From positions 84,197,983 to 84,261,982 of the forward strand of contig NC_134398.1 of the NCBI RefSeq assembly GCF_050003625.1: a DNA stretch of 64,000 nt, written 5' to 3'. Shown here one piece after another: positions 22,587-34,790 of this stretch. The notes below the pieces were generated by a model that saw only the letters and a program-made list of their open reading frames with translations, did not search any database and was not told where the DNA came from. How positions within the stretch are numbered: the first letter of the stretch is position 1; each line of letters starts with the position of its first letter. This stretch comes from Haematobia irritans. Its lineage: Eukaryota; Arthropoda; Insecta; Diptera; Muscidae. Both the position numbers and the translations under genes were made by a program.

Positions 22587-23243
22587 CACTGAAAAAAATA
22601 TTGTCGTGAGGTCAAAGATTTCATGTCTTTAAAATACGAATGCAAATTTTTCTGAGCATGGAAGACGCATTTCTCTAATATAAAGTTTTTTTCCTTGTTC
22701 AAAAGTCGATAAACTTTTCAATGAAGTCGTATTGTCCTTATAATTAAGTGATTTCACTTAAAAGTGGGTATCATAACATGAAAGAAAAAATGTTTGGGCT
22801 AAGGTCAACTGGACTTTAGTAATTCAGAAAATTTCTTTAAATTTAATGAAATTGTCTTTAAATTTGTTGTCTTTTTGCATCTTGACTACAAAGCAAAAAT
22901 TCATTCAAATATAGGACATGTTTTTCAACACTTTATTTTAAAGACGTTTTTTACTTGAAACATAGCATAATTTCTACTGGAAGTCGAGTCTTAATGTGGA
23001 AAATAAAGTTGTCGTTAACTCGTTTTTAAAGGACTTTGATAGCATATGAAGAAAAAAAAGCTGAAAAAGCGAAAAATTAAAATTTGCTTCCTAGAAGCAA
23101 GTACACAAAACCCAAATTTAAAAGAGAATTGTGTCTTAAAAGTATCCTTACTTGTATTCTCCGCTTCTTTGGCTCGGAATCAATACCAAAAATTTTAAAA
23201 TAAAGACAAAATCTTTGGAACCGGGCATGCTTTTTTTTCAGTG
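22587..23243. mobile_element. Family F element (F2)
   Basis: CACTGAAAAAAATATTGTCG at 22587 and TTTTTTTTCAGTG to 23243, with TA on both sides (22585-22586, 23244-23245). It shares GAAGACGCATTTCTCTAATA and CATCTTGACTACAAAGC with F3. Non-coding. Confidence 0.75.
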
Positions 23244-23245
23244 TA

Positions 23246-23512
23246 AACACAACTTTAGAAAAAAACGCCACCTCTTTTGAACAACAATTGCCTATAAGAA
23301 AACAAATGCACATCAATATGCGTTTTTCCTGAGTTTCCTAAATCTGTTATCTACAGTACGTTCTCAAGCCTATGGGCTTAAGGATATTTGTTGTTTATAA
23401 TTTGTCTTCGAGACGAGCCATTAACGATTTTAAGAGATATGAATCATTAAAATATTTGCGCTTTAGCCACTTACTTCAGAGAATGTTATTAGTAATATTA
23501 AATTAGCATTAA
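23246..23512. other. Short spacer
   Basis: AT-rich sequence between F2 and L with no recognisable feature. Confidence 0.4.
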
Positions 23513-23990
23513 CCTACGGGAAATTGGTGCAAATTGCCACTGACGGACCCATCACAGAACTGGTACCGGTGCTCCAGTTAGTTGCAATTTTTCAATAGTC
23601 GTAATTTATTGATTTCCGTACTCGCTTGATATTAATATCTTTTCGGATCTACACATTTGGTCAAACAAAATTATCTGAATAACCTATTGTTCGACATATT
23701 TCAAATGTTCAAATGCAATTCGGATGCCCAAACTGAAACAGTTTTCTAAGAGTTTGTCCGAGTGTGGGTCCTGAGAACCTGTCTATGGAGTGTTCCTGCT
23801 AAATTGTCCCAGGACATATCCTTTGCAATGAGTCCAAGACGTGTTCTAATGTGTAAATTTACCCCGTCAATGACAAACCCATATTAAAGTGGCCGGTCCC
23901 TTCCATACATTTTGACCAGAACTGGGACTGGCCCATACACACCAGGGACTAGTCCTGTACCGGTCCTGTGGTTGTTCCATTTCCCGTAGG
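23513..23990. mobile_element. Element L: 478-bp MITE with CCTACGGGAAAT ends
   Basis: Perfect 12-bp inverted ends CCTACGGGAAAT (23513-23524) and ATTTCCCGTAGG (23979-23990). Subterminal sequence is GC-rich with ACCGGT and GGGACTGG words, as in the MITE at 10144. No coding frame. A target duplication is not clear. Confidence 0.75.
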
Positions 23991-24950
23991 GTAAATGTTA
24001 ATTTGATTGACTATGCATACTTTACTTTGTTTCTCTTAAATTGAATAATAGCTAAATTGCAATAGGATTTTTAAACAAGTGTAATTTGATCCATTTAATT
24101 TTGAATTAATGTACTTTAGTATATTTCAGTATATATAATTATACCAGACATTTACGTTATATTTGTGTACGATTTTTTGATATAACTTAGAATAATTTAA
24201 TTACAATAAACAAGTTTTATTTTTTGTTAAATATATTATCTTTTCTATAATTGAAGCAAATTATCCAATTAATAAATAAATTGCATCAATTAATTTAGTG
24301 ATTGAAGCCAAACAACAGTTTTTTTCAGAATGACCTTCTTCTTGATCCAACCCAAGCTATTCATCTTTCACGTTTTTGTTTGTAAAATAGAGCACGTATT
24401 TATATCATATCTACATAAAATTTTGATACCGGATGAGAGCCCGACCGAAGCGGTTTTTTTAGGGCCAAATCGATGTTCGGTAAAAAGCCTGAAATTTGTA
24501 ATTAAACATATTAGCATATTTTATTCAACAAAGGCATAAATATAACAATAAAATGTAAATCAGCCCATGTCTTATAATATTCTTTTAGAACTAACTGATT
24601 TTTAGTATCCAAAATTCAGTAGTTTGCTATTATAATGACAAACATGGATTTTTTATAATTTTTTACGTTTTATTTGTACTGGGTGTTTTGACTGAGACAA
24701 ATTTAACACTGGGACAATTCGATATGAAATAAATTAATGAAAACGCTTCGGCTTCGGTTAATCGGTCACTTGACGCGGAACCTAATTATCGATTTTTGGC
24801 CGAAACCTATTTTTCGTCTGAGATCTACACCGGACGAAGGCAATTGAAATGAAGACAAATTTATCGAATTTAGATATTACTAACATATATTTATGTGCCC
24901 TGATATTCTTTAATTACTTCCATGTTTTTACTTCCAGTATACTCTCTCAG
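23991..24950. other. AT-rich spacer with I-like words
   Basis: TTAATTTTGAATTAATG and AATTAATAAATAAATTGCATC words (24095-24310) recall family I. Near 24430-24480 and 24745-24840 two short inverted segments (GATGAGAGCCCGACCGAAGC and its partner around 24755-24835) suggest a further small non-autonomous element, which I cannot delimit. Confidence 0.4.
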
Positions 24951-25205
24951 TCTCTCTTTCTAAACACAGGCAATTTCTATGTTAATATATTAAATGTTAT
25001 GTCCCAACACACAAAATGTTATGTCTACACATATTAAATGTTATGTCCCAAACATAATATGTTCTAACATATATATCGCAAACATGTTATTCTAGTTTAT
25101 GAACATTATATGCTTGTATTTAAAAATAATGTGCTAAAAATTCGACTTCCAAACATATAATTTTTACACCCATTATTTTAATATGTTGTAGTCTTTTTCA
25201 TCCTG
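24951..25205 (+). repeat. Family A right-half fragment
   Basis: Contains CCAAACATAATATGTTCTAAC and AGTTTATGAACATTATATGC and ends with GTAGTCTTTTTCATCC, the right end of family A. E1 begins immediately after it. Confidence 0.65.
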
Positions 25206-26795
25206 AACAAGTAAGGAAAGTCTAAAGTCGGACGGTGCCGACTATATTATACCCTGCACCACTTTGTAGATCTAAATTTTCGATACCATAGCACATCCGT
25301 CAAATGTGTTGGGGGCTATATATAAAGGTTTGTCCCAAGTACACTCGATCTGGAAGAATTTGATAGACTTCTACAAAATCTATAGACTCAAAATTTAAGT
25401 CAGCTAATGCACTAGGGTGGAACACAATGTTAGTAAAAAAATATGGGAAACGTTTAAATCTGAAGCAATTTTAAGGAAACTTCGCAAAAGTTTATTTATG
25501 ATTTATCGCTCGATATGTATGTATTAGAAGTTTAGGAAAATTAGAGTCATTTTTACAACTTTTCGACTAAGCAGTGGCGATTTTACAAGGAAAATGTTGG
25601 TATTTTGACCATTTTTGTCGAAATCAGAAAAACATATATATGGGAGCTATATCTAAATCTGAACCGATTTCAACCAAATTTGGCAGGCATAGCAACAATG
25701 CTTATTCTACTCCCTGTGCAAAATTTCAACTAAATCGGAGTTAAAAATTGGCCTCTGTGGTCATATGAGTGTAAATCGGGCGAAAGCTATATATGGGAGA
25801 TATATCTAAATCTGAACCAATTTCAACCAAATTTGGCACGCATAGCTACAATGCTAATTCTACTCCCTGTGCAAAATTTCAACTAAATCGGACCAAAAAT
25901 TGGCCTCTGTGGTCATATGAGTGTAAATCGGGCGAAAGCTATATATGGGAGATATATCTAAATCTGAACCAATTTCAACCAAATTTGGCACGCATAGCTA
26001 CAATGCTAATTCTACTCCCTGTGCAAAATTTCAACTAGATCGGACCAAAAATTGGCCTCTGTGGTCATATGAGTGTAAATCGGCCGAAAGCTATATATTG
26101 GAGCTATATCTAAATCTGAACCTATTTCAACCAAATCTTGCACGCATAGCGACAATGCTAATTCTACTCCCTGTGCAAAATTTCAACTAAATCGGAGCAC
26201 AAAATTAGCCTCTGTGGTCATATGAGTGTAAATCGGGCGAAAGCAACATATGAGAGCTATATCTAAATCTGAACCAATGCTAATTCTACTCCCTGTGCAA
26301 AATTTCAACCAAATTGGGGTAAAACTCTGGCTTCTGGGACCGTATTAGTCTATATCGGGCGAAAGATATATATGGGAGCTATATCTAAATCTGAACCGAT
26401 TTCAATAAAATTTGGCACACTTGACTATAGTACTAATTGTTCTTCTTGTGCAAAATTTTAAGTAAATTAGGGTAAAACTCTGGCTTCTGGGGCCATATAA
26501 GTCCATATCGGGCGAATCTGAACCTGAACCGATTTCTTTCAAAATCAATAGGGATCTATTCTGAGCCAAAACACACACTTTTGCCAAATTTGAAGTCGAT
26601 TGGACTAAAACTGCGACCTAGACTTTGATTACAAAAATGTGTTCACGGACAGACGAACATCGCTATATCGACTCAAGAGCCCACCCTGAGCATTTTTGCC
26701 AAAGACACCATGCGTCTATCTCGTCTCCTTCTGGGTGTTGCAAACATATGCACTAACTTATAATACCCTGTTCCACAGTGTGGAGCAGGGTATAA
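25206..26795 (+). mobile_element. Family E element with 152-bp tandem units (E1)
   Basis: Starts AACAAGTAAGGAAAGTCTAA followed by a CCCTGCACC box; it ends CACAGTGTGGAGCAGGGTAT. The centre (about 25640-26300) is a tandem array with a period of 152 bp, each unit beginning near ATATATGGGAGATATATCTA. Because 152 is not a multiple of three, the same peptide recurs in successive frames, which explains the chance open frames at 25793-26190. The family recurs at 29270 (minus) and is related in layout to family K. No protein is encoded. Confidence 0.75.
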
Positions 26796-26862
26796 AAATA
26801 TATGATTGAAGCAAAATGTGTTTGGGGTATATGTTACAGAAGCGATTTTTTTTTGAGGGTGC
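26796..26862 (-). repeat. Family A left-end fragment, inverted
   Basis: Reads GTATATGTTACAGAAGCGAT then TTTTTTTTGAGGGTG, the complement of the family A left end. With the fragment at 24951 it forms a rearranged A copy around E1. Confidence 0.6.
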
Positions 26863-28960
26863 TCTTATTCGAATTTAGTAAAATCTAATCTAATTAAATC
26901 TGCTTTTGAAATTTTCGTTGATTTTTCGTACACTTCTAAAAAATAGTAAGAATGCACTACGGCGGTTAATATGGTAATGATTTGGCGTCAATGATTTTTT
27001 TTTTTGATTTAGTTCTTTTAGTTCATTTTTTCTTTTATAAGAAGGAAGTATTTGGTAAATAGCAGTATAAAATCCAAAAATGGCCGTCAATTCTCGTTTT
27101 TTCAACACCAGGTTATGAACATCTCACAAAATGGAATATAATTTAGTTCATTTTATTTCTGTGCAGTCTATATTCTCAATTTCGATTACAATTGTAAAGT
27201 ATTTCCTCATTGTTATGAATAAAATTCTTTCAGTTGACTTTGGACTGAATAGTGTGCCACTTTAACCTTTCGGTGTAATGAAAACAGTACGTTAAGATCA
27301 TATCTTCTTTTTCCTCAAAAATCGGATTTTTTAAAATTATTTGCTGATCGCATGTGTTAAGTTTTAGTCTTAAAGTTAGAGAGCTCTAAATAACGTTTGG
27401 TTTCTTAATAAGTAGTTGAGAAACTGTTTACAGTGTAAACAATTTACGAATCCAAAAGTTGTAGTAAGAGCTACCATAACTGCTATAATTTTCCGACTTT
27501 TAATATGAGTGTATAACACTTAGTAGTTTATCGCAAAGGTTAGGATTTTTTCGAAACTACACCAACTTTACAAATTCACTTTTTTGTTGTTATTCTTTTT
27601 TAAACTTCATGGTTTATAATGAAATCTTTATAAATTTTTCTAATATTTATGTACATATTTTTGATATACGAAGACATTATAGGTAGACTGTATGTATGGT
27701 GATATATTCGTATACATCTACTGTAAGCCTCTATCTGCACATGAACCTGCGAATGTATTGTATTTTAAAAATTTTAATAAGAATTGTGTTAATATCCATT
27801 TCAATATTATTATAGTGATTCACAATTTTATTATGTTTGTATCTTTTTTTAATAATTCATATCCATAATTTTAGATATTAACCACAAATGTGATCACATA
27901 TGTCAATATGTATGTTTAATTTGCACTACGTTTATTTGAAAAAAGTTTTCACAGATATACTATATATATATATATTGGTCAACATTTTTTTATTTATTTT
28001 CCCCATATCAGGCTTTTTAGCGAACATTTGTGCCTACCGTTTATTTTTAACTATTTAACCGTTTCATGATAAAAAAATTGACGTAATTCGTTTCGTAAAC
28101 TTTAATATTCGTTTTTTTTTTTTTGTTAATTCTTTTTGAATACTTATACAGATTCCTTCGTTTCTATATAATTTTTGTTTCAGTTCTTTTTTGTTGGTGG
28201 TCGTTTTGAAGAAAGACCAATTGAACGTCTTTTGTGTTTTTTGTCATGAAAAACTCTTCGTACTTAAAATTATTTAAATTTAATCATTGGGCGATCAGAG
28301 ATAGACTGAATTAGAAATTTTGTCAATTGTTTCGCAATGCTTCAACGAAGGCAATGGATCTTTCAGTTCACTAGGCTCACATTTTCATGTGGACATTTCT
28401 CTTTTGTTCGTGTGTAAGAGAATATAATTTTTATTTGTTTGCATTAATTTTTCTTCAGTTATTTGTCGGAGATATTGCAATTTAAGTTTGCTAGGGTATC
28501 CCTCTCCGCTTTGCTATTCAACGCGATTTGATCATTTTTATTTATCCACAGTACACGAGATAGATCGTTGCTGGGTATGTTGGTCTAGTCTCGTTGTTCA
28601 TATGTACGTACATAGATACATTTGTGTACTATGTACATATGTAGGTTTGTCTCTCCCTAACTAGTTAGCTCTTTCCATGGCAATGGTCGTGTGTGTGGTC
28701 TCCTGTAGTTGGTTTTGTTTTTTGCCCAAGATTCTAAATAATATTTTTTTGTTTTGAATGAAGTAATCATTCATGAGTCATTCGCCAGTTCTTTTGCTAT
28801 GTTTGTTGTTGTCACACTCTGCAATCACCGATATTCTTATGAAGACGAACATTCATCAGACAGAAATGTTCTCTCAAAGCGAGCGTAATTTTCTTGTCAG
28901 TGTTGCCATTGTTTATTTCATTTATTGTGCGATTATGCACTGGAAAAAAACTCACATAAA
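26863..28960 (-). other. AT-rich region then low-repeat GT-rich island
   Basis: 26880-27160 shares a dispersed repeat with 12200-12420. From about 27900 to 28960 the plus strand is GT/T-rich, with few repeats, and contains a minus-strand AATGGCAACACTG word near 28903, a type of sequence common close to fly promoters. The region may hold a leader exon or promoter of a minus-strand gene; no splice-site pair could be fixed. The plus-strand frame at 28773-28967 is not protein-like. Confidence 0.35.
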
Positions 28961-29269
28961 ATTATAAATTTTGTTCTTAAATTGACAGTTTTGTATTTAT
29001 ATCGACATTGAAGCGTTACACAAAATAAAATTATAGCATTTTATGTTAATGTCAAGGTTTTTAAGTCAAGGTTTTTACATCTACAACTACAAACAAATAC
29101 ATATTTTATTGTAGCACTTACAATATAAACGTTATTCTAATTATCTTAATTTTGTTGTGCTTACGAAACCAATGCAGAACACTATTCACCGATTTACAGA
29201 AATATCATACATACCATAAACGGAAATGGAAATGCACAAAGAAAAATTTTATTAAATATGATGACGACC
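28961..29269. other. AT-rich spacer
   Basis: No feature recognised. Sequence around 28960-29160 is low-complexity AT. Confidence 0.4.
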
Positions 29270-29712
29270 ACTTCAGGTGCGGTGCGCAGGCAACACCACA
29301 CAAGGAGTACAATTAATAGTATCGTCAAGTGTGCTAAATTTGATTGGAATCGGTTCAGATTTAGACATAACTCCCACATTGATGTTTTTCCGAATTGGGT
29401 TAACATAGCCAAAATAACCCTATTTTCCTTGTGCTAATGTAAAAATGATCCAAAATCAAATTTTCCTATACCACTAATACATATGTATCTATCGACTGAT
29501 AAATCATAAATGCAAATTTGCGTAATTGCATAAAAATGGCCGTAGATTTAAAATTTTCCATATTTTGTTACTAACATTGTGCTTCGCCTCAGGGCATTAG
29601 CCGATTTAAATTTTAAGCCATGAGATTTTGTAGGAGTTTAAAAAAGTTTGGGGAATATAAACCTTTATATATATAACGCAACAAACTGGAAAATATGAAT
29701 CCACAAAGTGGT

Positions 29713-30055
29713 GCTTGGTATAGGTTAGGTATAGTGACAGCACGATATCTCATTCTTACTCAGACTATTCAGTCCATTGTAATACCACCGTGGTGAACTT
29801 CTCTCTTATCACTGAGTGCTGCCCGATTCTATGTTAAGCTCAATGACAAGGGCTTAACGTCGAGTCCGAACAGCGTTCCACATTGTAGTGAAACCACTTA
29901 GAGAAGCTTTGAAATACTCAGAAATGTCACCAGCATTAATGAGGTTCGATAACCACCACTGAAAAACTTTTTGATGTTTGGTCGAAACTGGGTTTGAACC
30001 CACGACCCTGTGTATCCAAGGGGGACATGCTAACAATTGCACCAGGGTGGTTCCC
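29713..30055 (-). mobile_element. tRNA-derived SINE
   Basis: Minus strand: the head has an A-box region (GGTGCAATTGTTAGCATG) and a B box (GTGGGTTCAAACCC, complement of 29990-30003). The body runs through AGTGGTTTCACTACAATGTG and ends in an ACCTAACCTATACC tail near 29717. Head plus body is about 340 bp. I recognise this body as a SINE type frequent in higher flies. A short duplication, TGGTGC, flanks it. It depends on a partner LINE for reverse transcription, and transcription would be by Pol III from the internal promoter. Confidence 0.75.
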
Positions 30056-30064
30056 TGGTGCAGG

Positions 30065-31145
30065 CATTAGCGTAGCTAGACAATTTTCCTAGGGGGGGCT
30101 ATAGCCCCCCTAGCTGAAAATTTGTAGACTGAACTTATAGGTTCAATTAATGTTTTATTTCATAAAAATGAATAACAATATAGGCATCAAAAATAACTCG
30201 ACAATTAATTTATAATAAAGCAACTAAAAGTAGTTCCACACTTTTCCCAGCAAAAAAAATAGGAGTTGTTCTGAAGGCACAACTTTAAAAGCACTTCCAA
30301 AAATGTCCTCACAAAGATGTTAATTATTTTAACTACACAGGAAGTTGTTTACTTAATTTTTTTCATATTTTAATGCGTAATTTTTTGTTTTCTTTTAAAA
30401 AAAAAGTAAGAATAAATAAAATGGTACAAATTATTCAAATTTTGCCACAAAAATGCTAAATTCATAATAGAAATTTTTATAGAATTTTTGAAAATATTCG
30501 AGGGAAAACGTTTCAAACAAGCGTTAGAATGCATTAAAAATCACAAAAAAATATAAAAATTTATTATTTGGGAAAATATACCAAACATTTTTAATTCACA
30601 TTCAAAACACTGAATTTGGATCACAACTTAAGAAGTGATGCAAATTCATTGCAACGGCTGCTGAAACGGTGGACATTCGTTCTATGACAATTTCATATTA
30701 CATTCATCGTTTCTCCGTCAATTTTGCACCACTTCCGGGCCCAAAAAGAACATTTTCAATTCTTTTTGGCTATGCTTTTTTGCGGCATTATTAAGATATT
30801 AATTTATGAAAGAATAGTATCAATTACTATTTTTTTAATTAAATTGACAAAACCAGACTAAACAAAATAATAAAGGAGCTTTAGTTATTCAACTAAATCA
30901 AAAGTTAAACCACAGATTTATTTTATAAATATCAGATTTCAAACATTGCCATCGGCAACTGCTACCACAGCCAAAGTAATTCGATTGTGCATGAAAGTCT
31001 TTAGCGGAACTTTGTGCGGTTGTATATACTTGTTTAATTTTTAGAAAAATGTAAAATCGGAAATAGGTTTTCAAATTCTGGGGGGGGGGCTAAAATTTTT
31101 CTGGGGGGTCTAAGCCCCCTCCCCAGAGGCCTTCCTACGCTTATG
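30065..31145. mobile_element. Family D element (D1) with perfect 8-bp target duplication
   Basis: Ends CATTAGCGTAGCTAG (30065) and CCTACGCTTATG (to 31145) are inverted. Both sides carry GGTGCAGG (30057-30064 and 31146-31153), so the target duplication is 8 bp, as for hAT or P elements. Just inside the ends are G- and C-runs (GGGGGGGCTATAGCCCCCC, 30091-30109). There is no transposase frame, so it is non-autonomous. Confidence 0.85.
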
Positions 31146-31200
31146 GGTGCAGGGTATAATATGGTTGGCCCCGCCCGACTTTAGACTTTCCTTACTTGTT

Positions 31201-31459
31201 TTATGTTACAGCAATTCCTAAAGGTGAGCACTAACTTCGTAATAAATCAGTAAGAAAAGTATAAAATTATACGTTTTTTGTGAAAATTTGATCATGGGGA
31301 ATGGCCCAAAGCAAGTTTTTATAAATGTTATATTCTTTAAAACGGATTATTAAAGGAAAGTAATCGTGAAAATGGCGATTTTAGTAGCTAAACTCGAACT
31401 TAATACCCACCTTAAATACTAAATGCTATACTGGCAAGTGGATATTACAAACAAAAATT
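31201..31459. other. Spacer with dispersed repeat
   Basis: 31310-31410 (AACGGATTATTAAAGG, then TTTTAGTAGCTAAACTCG) resembles sequence at 1060-1110 and 59510-59560, so part of this is a dispersed repeat. Confidence 0.4.
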
Positions 31460-31795
31460 TTTTTTTATTTCAATCACGAAATTCGCGGATTCAATAATTT
31501 TTTTAATTGAAATGTCTTCAATCACGAAAATGATAGTATCAATCACCCATTTTGATTGAAAACCAACACGATTTTCAATTAAAAATTTAATTGACATTTG
31601 TCACGGAATCGATTAATTGTGTGATTGAATCAATTAAAACAGTGATTGTTTTTTGACATAAAATTCAATCAATGTTTTAATTAAATCAATTAAAATTTTA
31701 ATTAATTTCGCGACAAAAATCAATCAACTATTTGATTGATTCAATTAAATAATTAATTGAAATTGGCAATAAATTTCAATCAAAAAATATATATA
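31460..31795. repeat. Family I wave repeat (ATTGA/TCAAT)
   Basis: About 330 bp of alternating TCAATCACG, AATTGAAAT, TTGATTGATTCAATTAA words. It shares CAATCACGAAA.TGATAGTATC with the copy at 54750 that received the Penelope element. Confidence 0.65.
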
Positions 31796-32343
31796 TTGCG
31801 CCCAAAATCTTATTTAGTTTTATTACTATAAATAACAAAAAAACTGTATAAAGCATTATCTTTCTTATCATAATAACCATATCAGCATGCTTTTTCTAAT
31901 ATGTAGATGTGCCTAGATTTCCAATAAGTCAGCAACCTGTAAGCTAAATTAGTTTCTCTGAAAGTAAACAGAATAATTAGAACTTATTTTTTTTTTAATT
32001 AAAAGTTAATTTTTGTTAAACATTACCTGAATTCTTAGTTCCTTAGTTATAATCTTCATTTGCCTTTATAGCCTTTTGGCATAAAAGGGACTCGGATTAA
32101 TTTAGTTTTAGTAGCAATTTCATTTAAAAATGTCCACACATTGAAATCGTCCATTAAAATCTGAACCAATCAGAGAAAAGATAATATCAAAGCAATGTAA
32201 TATTTGGTATTACACCATATTGATGATACTTTATAAATTCTGTAGAATATAGAATATAAATAGAATATATGTTACATATTTTTATTATTTTCCGATATTT
32301 TGTATATTTTTAAATCCAAAAGAATGAAATGTTTTACCATTAC
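31796..32343 (-). other. Start of intron 1 of Ptp69D
   Basis: AT-rich sequence past the donor GTAATG at 32343. I searched it for the next Ptp69D exon and saw none. Confidence 0.6.
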
Positions 32344-33858
32344 GTAGAGCTTGTATTGTTGCTCATTAGAAATGGTGCTCTCATTGTAATTGTAATTATA
32401 AGAAGATGTGCCTTCCAGTTGAATTTGATATGAAACTACTTTACCATTTGGTTTTTCTGGATCCATCCATGCAACGTCAACCGTGTTAATATTAGATACG
32501 TTGTTATGTATGCAAACAACTTTAAGATCAGTTGGTTTCGACGAAACACCATCCATCGTAGTCCCATTAACTATATCTGACCAAGGCCCACATAATTTCG
32601 TCAAGTCACTACAAGCTCGAACTTTGAATTCATATTCGGTAGCTGTTTTTAGGTTGTCGAACATATATGGTAAATTACGGGAATTCTGTTGATAAACTGC
32701 TTCTTCCACTATTTTCGGAATTTCGCCTGCTTCCGAAACAACTAGTTCATAGTATTGAACATATGGAATTAAGTTTATTGGGGGTGGATCCCAACCAATT
32801 GTTATAGTTGAAGACGTGCTTCCTGTCGTTTTAACTTTTGGTATAAAAATGGGATCTTGCTCCAGAGTACGTACTTCGAAAGGATACTGAAATGGAGTTC
32901 CATCTCCAATGCTATTTTTTGCAGACATTCTTAAAAAATAACTTGTATTTGGGAAAAAATGTTCCAAGACATAAGATGTGTTTCCACCTCCAATCACGTC
33001 TTTATAGTATGTCAAATCAGGTTTGCCTTTCTGTAAGTACTGTATAAAGTACTTTTGCACGGGATCGTTTCCGTCGTTAATGGTCCAATTCAGATAAATT
33101 TTAGTAGCACCTACTGCCTTAACATAATCAATGCTAACCTTTGGTACATCCATCACCAACAAGGCTATGTTAGTTCTTGTTGCTTCTTCGCCGGAAGTAA
33201 AGTATACAACGCAGGCGTACGAACCGTTTTCTTTTTTGTACACTTCTGTTAGCTCCAAAGTATAATTGAGATGAGTCGAATTTATAAAGTTGTAGCTGGA
33301 AGACTTGTCCAAAAAGCTGAAAGAATTTTCATCCTTCAGCCATTTCATTTGCGTTTGTAGTGTATTATTTTGTGGGTATAATTCAACTACGCAATACAAT
33401 TTAACTGGGTTTCCAATTTTTTGCTTTACCTTTTGCCCATTGGCATGAACAATATTTGGCATTATATAAGGTTGCATAAAAACTTTATGAAGTACAACAT
33501 CATCTGTGGTTTCGCATGTATAAAGTCCTTCATCTTCCAGTTGTATATTAATAATAGTCAAGGACATTTGATAACTTTCTTGCATTTCGGATATTTCATT
33601 CGTATCATTTGTTTTGACACTGCGAATTATCAATCTGTTTTTTGTTAAATCAATCATCTGGTTCTTAAATTTCCACGTCACATTTTTATAACTTGAATAA
33701 CAATTAATTGTAATATTTTCTCCAACTTTGACCGGTAGCAGACCTTCGACGTTAGAATTTTTACATTCACAACCAAATACAAAAACAATAAGATAAATCA
33801 CATTTATTGAAGTCAGAAAAAACACACTCCTGCGTAAAACTGTCTCAATCGCTCTCAT
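32344..33858 (-). CDS. Ptp69D: Receptor protein-tyrosine phosphatase 69D, first coding exon
   Basis: Encodes residues 1-505 of a type I membrane phosphatase that acts in fly axon guidance. Visible order: signal peptide (hydrophobic 12-30), Ig domain 1 (Cys53-Cys115), Ig domain 2 (Cys156-Cys216), FN3 1 (about 239-331), FN3 2 (338-436) and the start of FN3 3 (from 442). Several stretches match Drosophila Ptp69D as I remember it, including VEEAVYQQNSRNLPYMF and ACSDLTKLCGPWS. There are many N-glycosylation sequons (NIT, NVT, NTS, NGS). The frame continues 23 codons past the exon, but homology stops at Tyr505, where CTCTAC is followed by GTAATG, a usable phase-0 donor. The rest of FN3 3, the membrane segment and both phosphatase domains are not in sight. 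Confidence 0.93.
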
Positions 33859-34289
33859 TTTGTCAACTTTATAAATTTTATATCATAAAATGAACTTTCT
33901 ACACAATTTTTCCGTTAAAAAGTGGTTTTAATATAAGCATTTCTGTAAAACTTTGCAAAAATATTCAATAATTTCAATTAGCAAACATAGCGACCGAAAT
34001 GTCTGATACACTGTTCTACTTGGGTTCAAACTAAAAAAGACAGGTAAAACAGAAATGCAATTTAAAAGATTAATACAATAACCCATCTTTTGATTGATAG
34101 ACGATTTTTTATTAAAATGATGGATTGCCCAATTTGACGATATAAAATTGATCACTAAAGGAAATGAATAAAAAAATATATTATTATTTTTCTATTCACA
34201 TTTCACAATTGCTTACCTTCAATAAATGTAGATTGTGTTCCATGTTTACAATACCGAACGCTGGTAATTCCAAATGCATTCCTTTAAAG
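33859..34289 (-). promoter_or_regulatory. Upstream region of the Ptp69D exon (leader/promoter side)
   Basis: AT-rich sequence directly 5' of the Ptp69D start codon. The leader must lie here or be spliced on from further right. No TATA-initiator pair can be singled out with confidence. The open frame at 33928-34155 is not protein-like. Confidence 0.3.
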
Positions 34290-34790
34290 CATGGCTAATT
34301 GTTGTTGCACACTTTATTTTTCAACCCTTTTGTTTGACTTGTTATTGTATTCAAAATATGTATGCACACATTTCGAACGCAGCAGACAGAATGCCGCCAA
34401 TCATGTTTTTCAATTTACGCGAAAAACAAAAACCCAACCGTTCGTTACGAGTTACTTCCACAGACTGATCCCTTCATCACGTGTTTTGCTCTTTCCATCG
34501 CTCAAAACTATTCAATTTCAATCACAAATGTGATTGAATCAATCACATGTTTAATTGGGAACGGACAATTTTTCAATCACGTTTGTAATTGAAAATTATT
34601 TCCGGATTGATTAACAAATTGATTGAATCAATTAATATTTTAATTGGAATCGGAATAAATATCAATCATTTTTTAATTGGATTTTATTCTGATTTGATTA
34701 AATAATTAATTGAATCAATTAACATATTAATTGAATCCGCTTCCAAATTCAATTAAGTGTTTAATTGAAAAAAATTCGGTGATAATTTTT
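34290..34790. repeat. Family I repeat (I2)
   Basis: Collinear with I1 (11546-12035): TTGCACACTTTATTTTTCAA, the CGCAGCAGACAGAATGCCGC core (34376-34395), then ATTGA/TCAAT waves to AATTCAATTAAGTGTTTAATT. Three overlapping short frames here are by-products. Confidence 0.75.

Larger units (their letters stand above)
29270..31200 (-). mobile_element. Family E element (E2) split by a SINE and element D1
   Basis: On the minus strand it starts with AACAAGTAAGGAAAGTCTAA (complement near 31180-31200) and runs to the CCCTGCACC box. It resumes beyond the insertions (29270-29712) with the same order of blocks as E1, then is truncated after a single tandem unit. The host sequence GTGGTGCAGGGT is seen around each insertion. 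Confidence 0.7.

Noticed and set aside
25793..26190. Overlapping frames with a repeated ~50-residue peptide
   Set aside because: Produced by the 152-bp tandem period reading through in successive frames; the element is non-coding.
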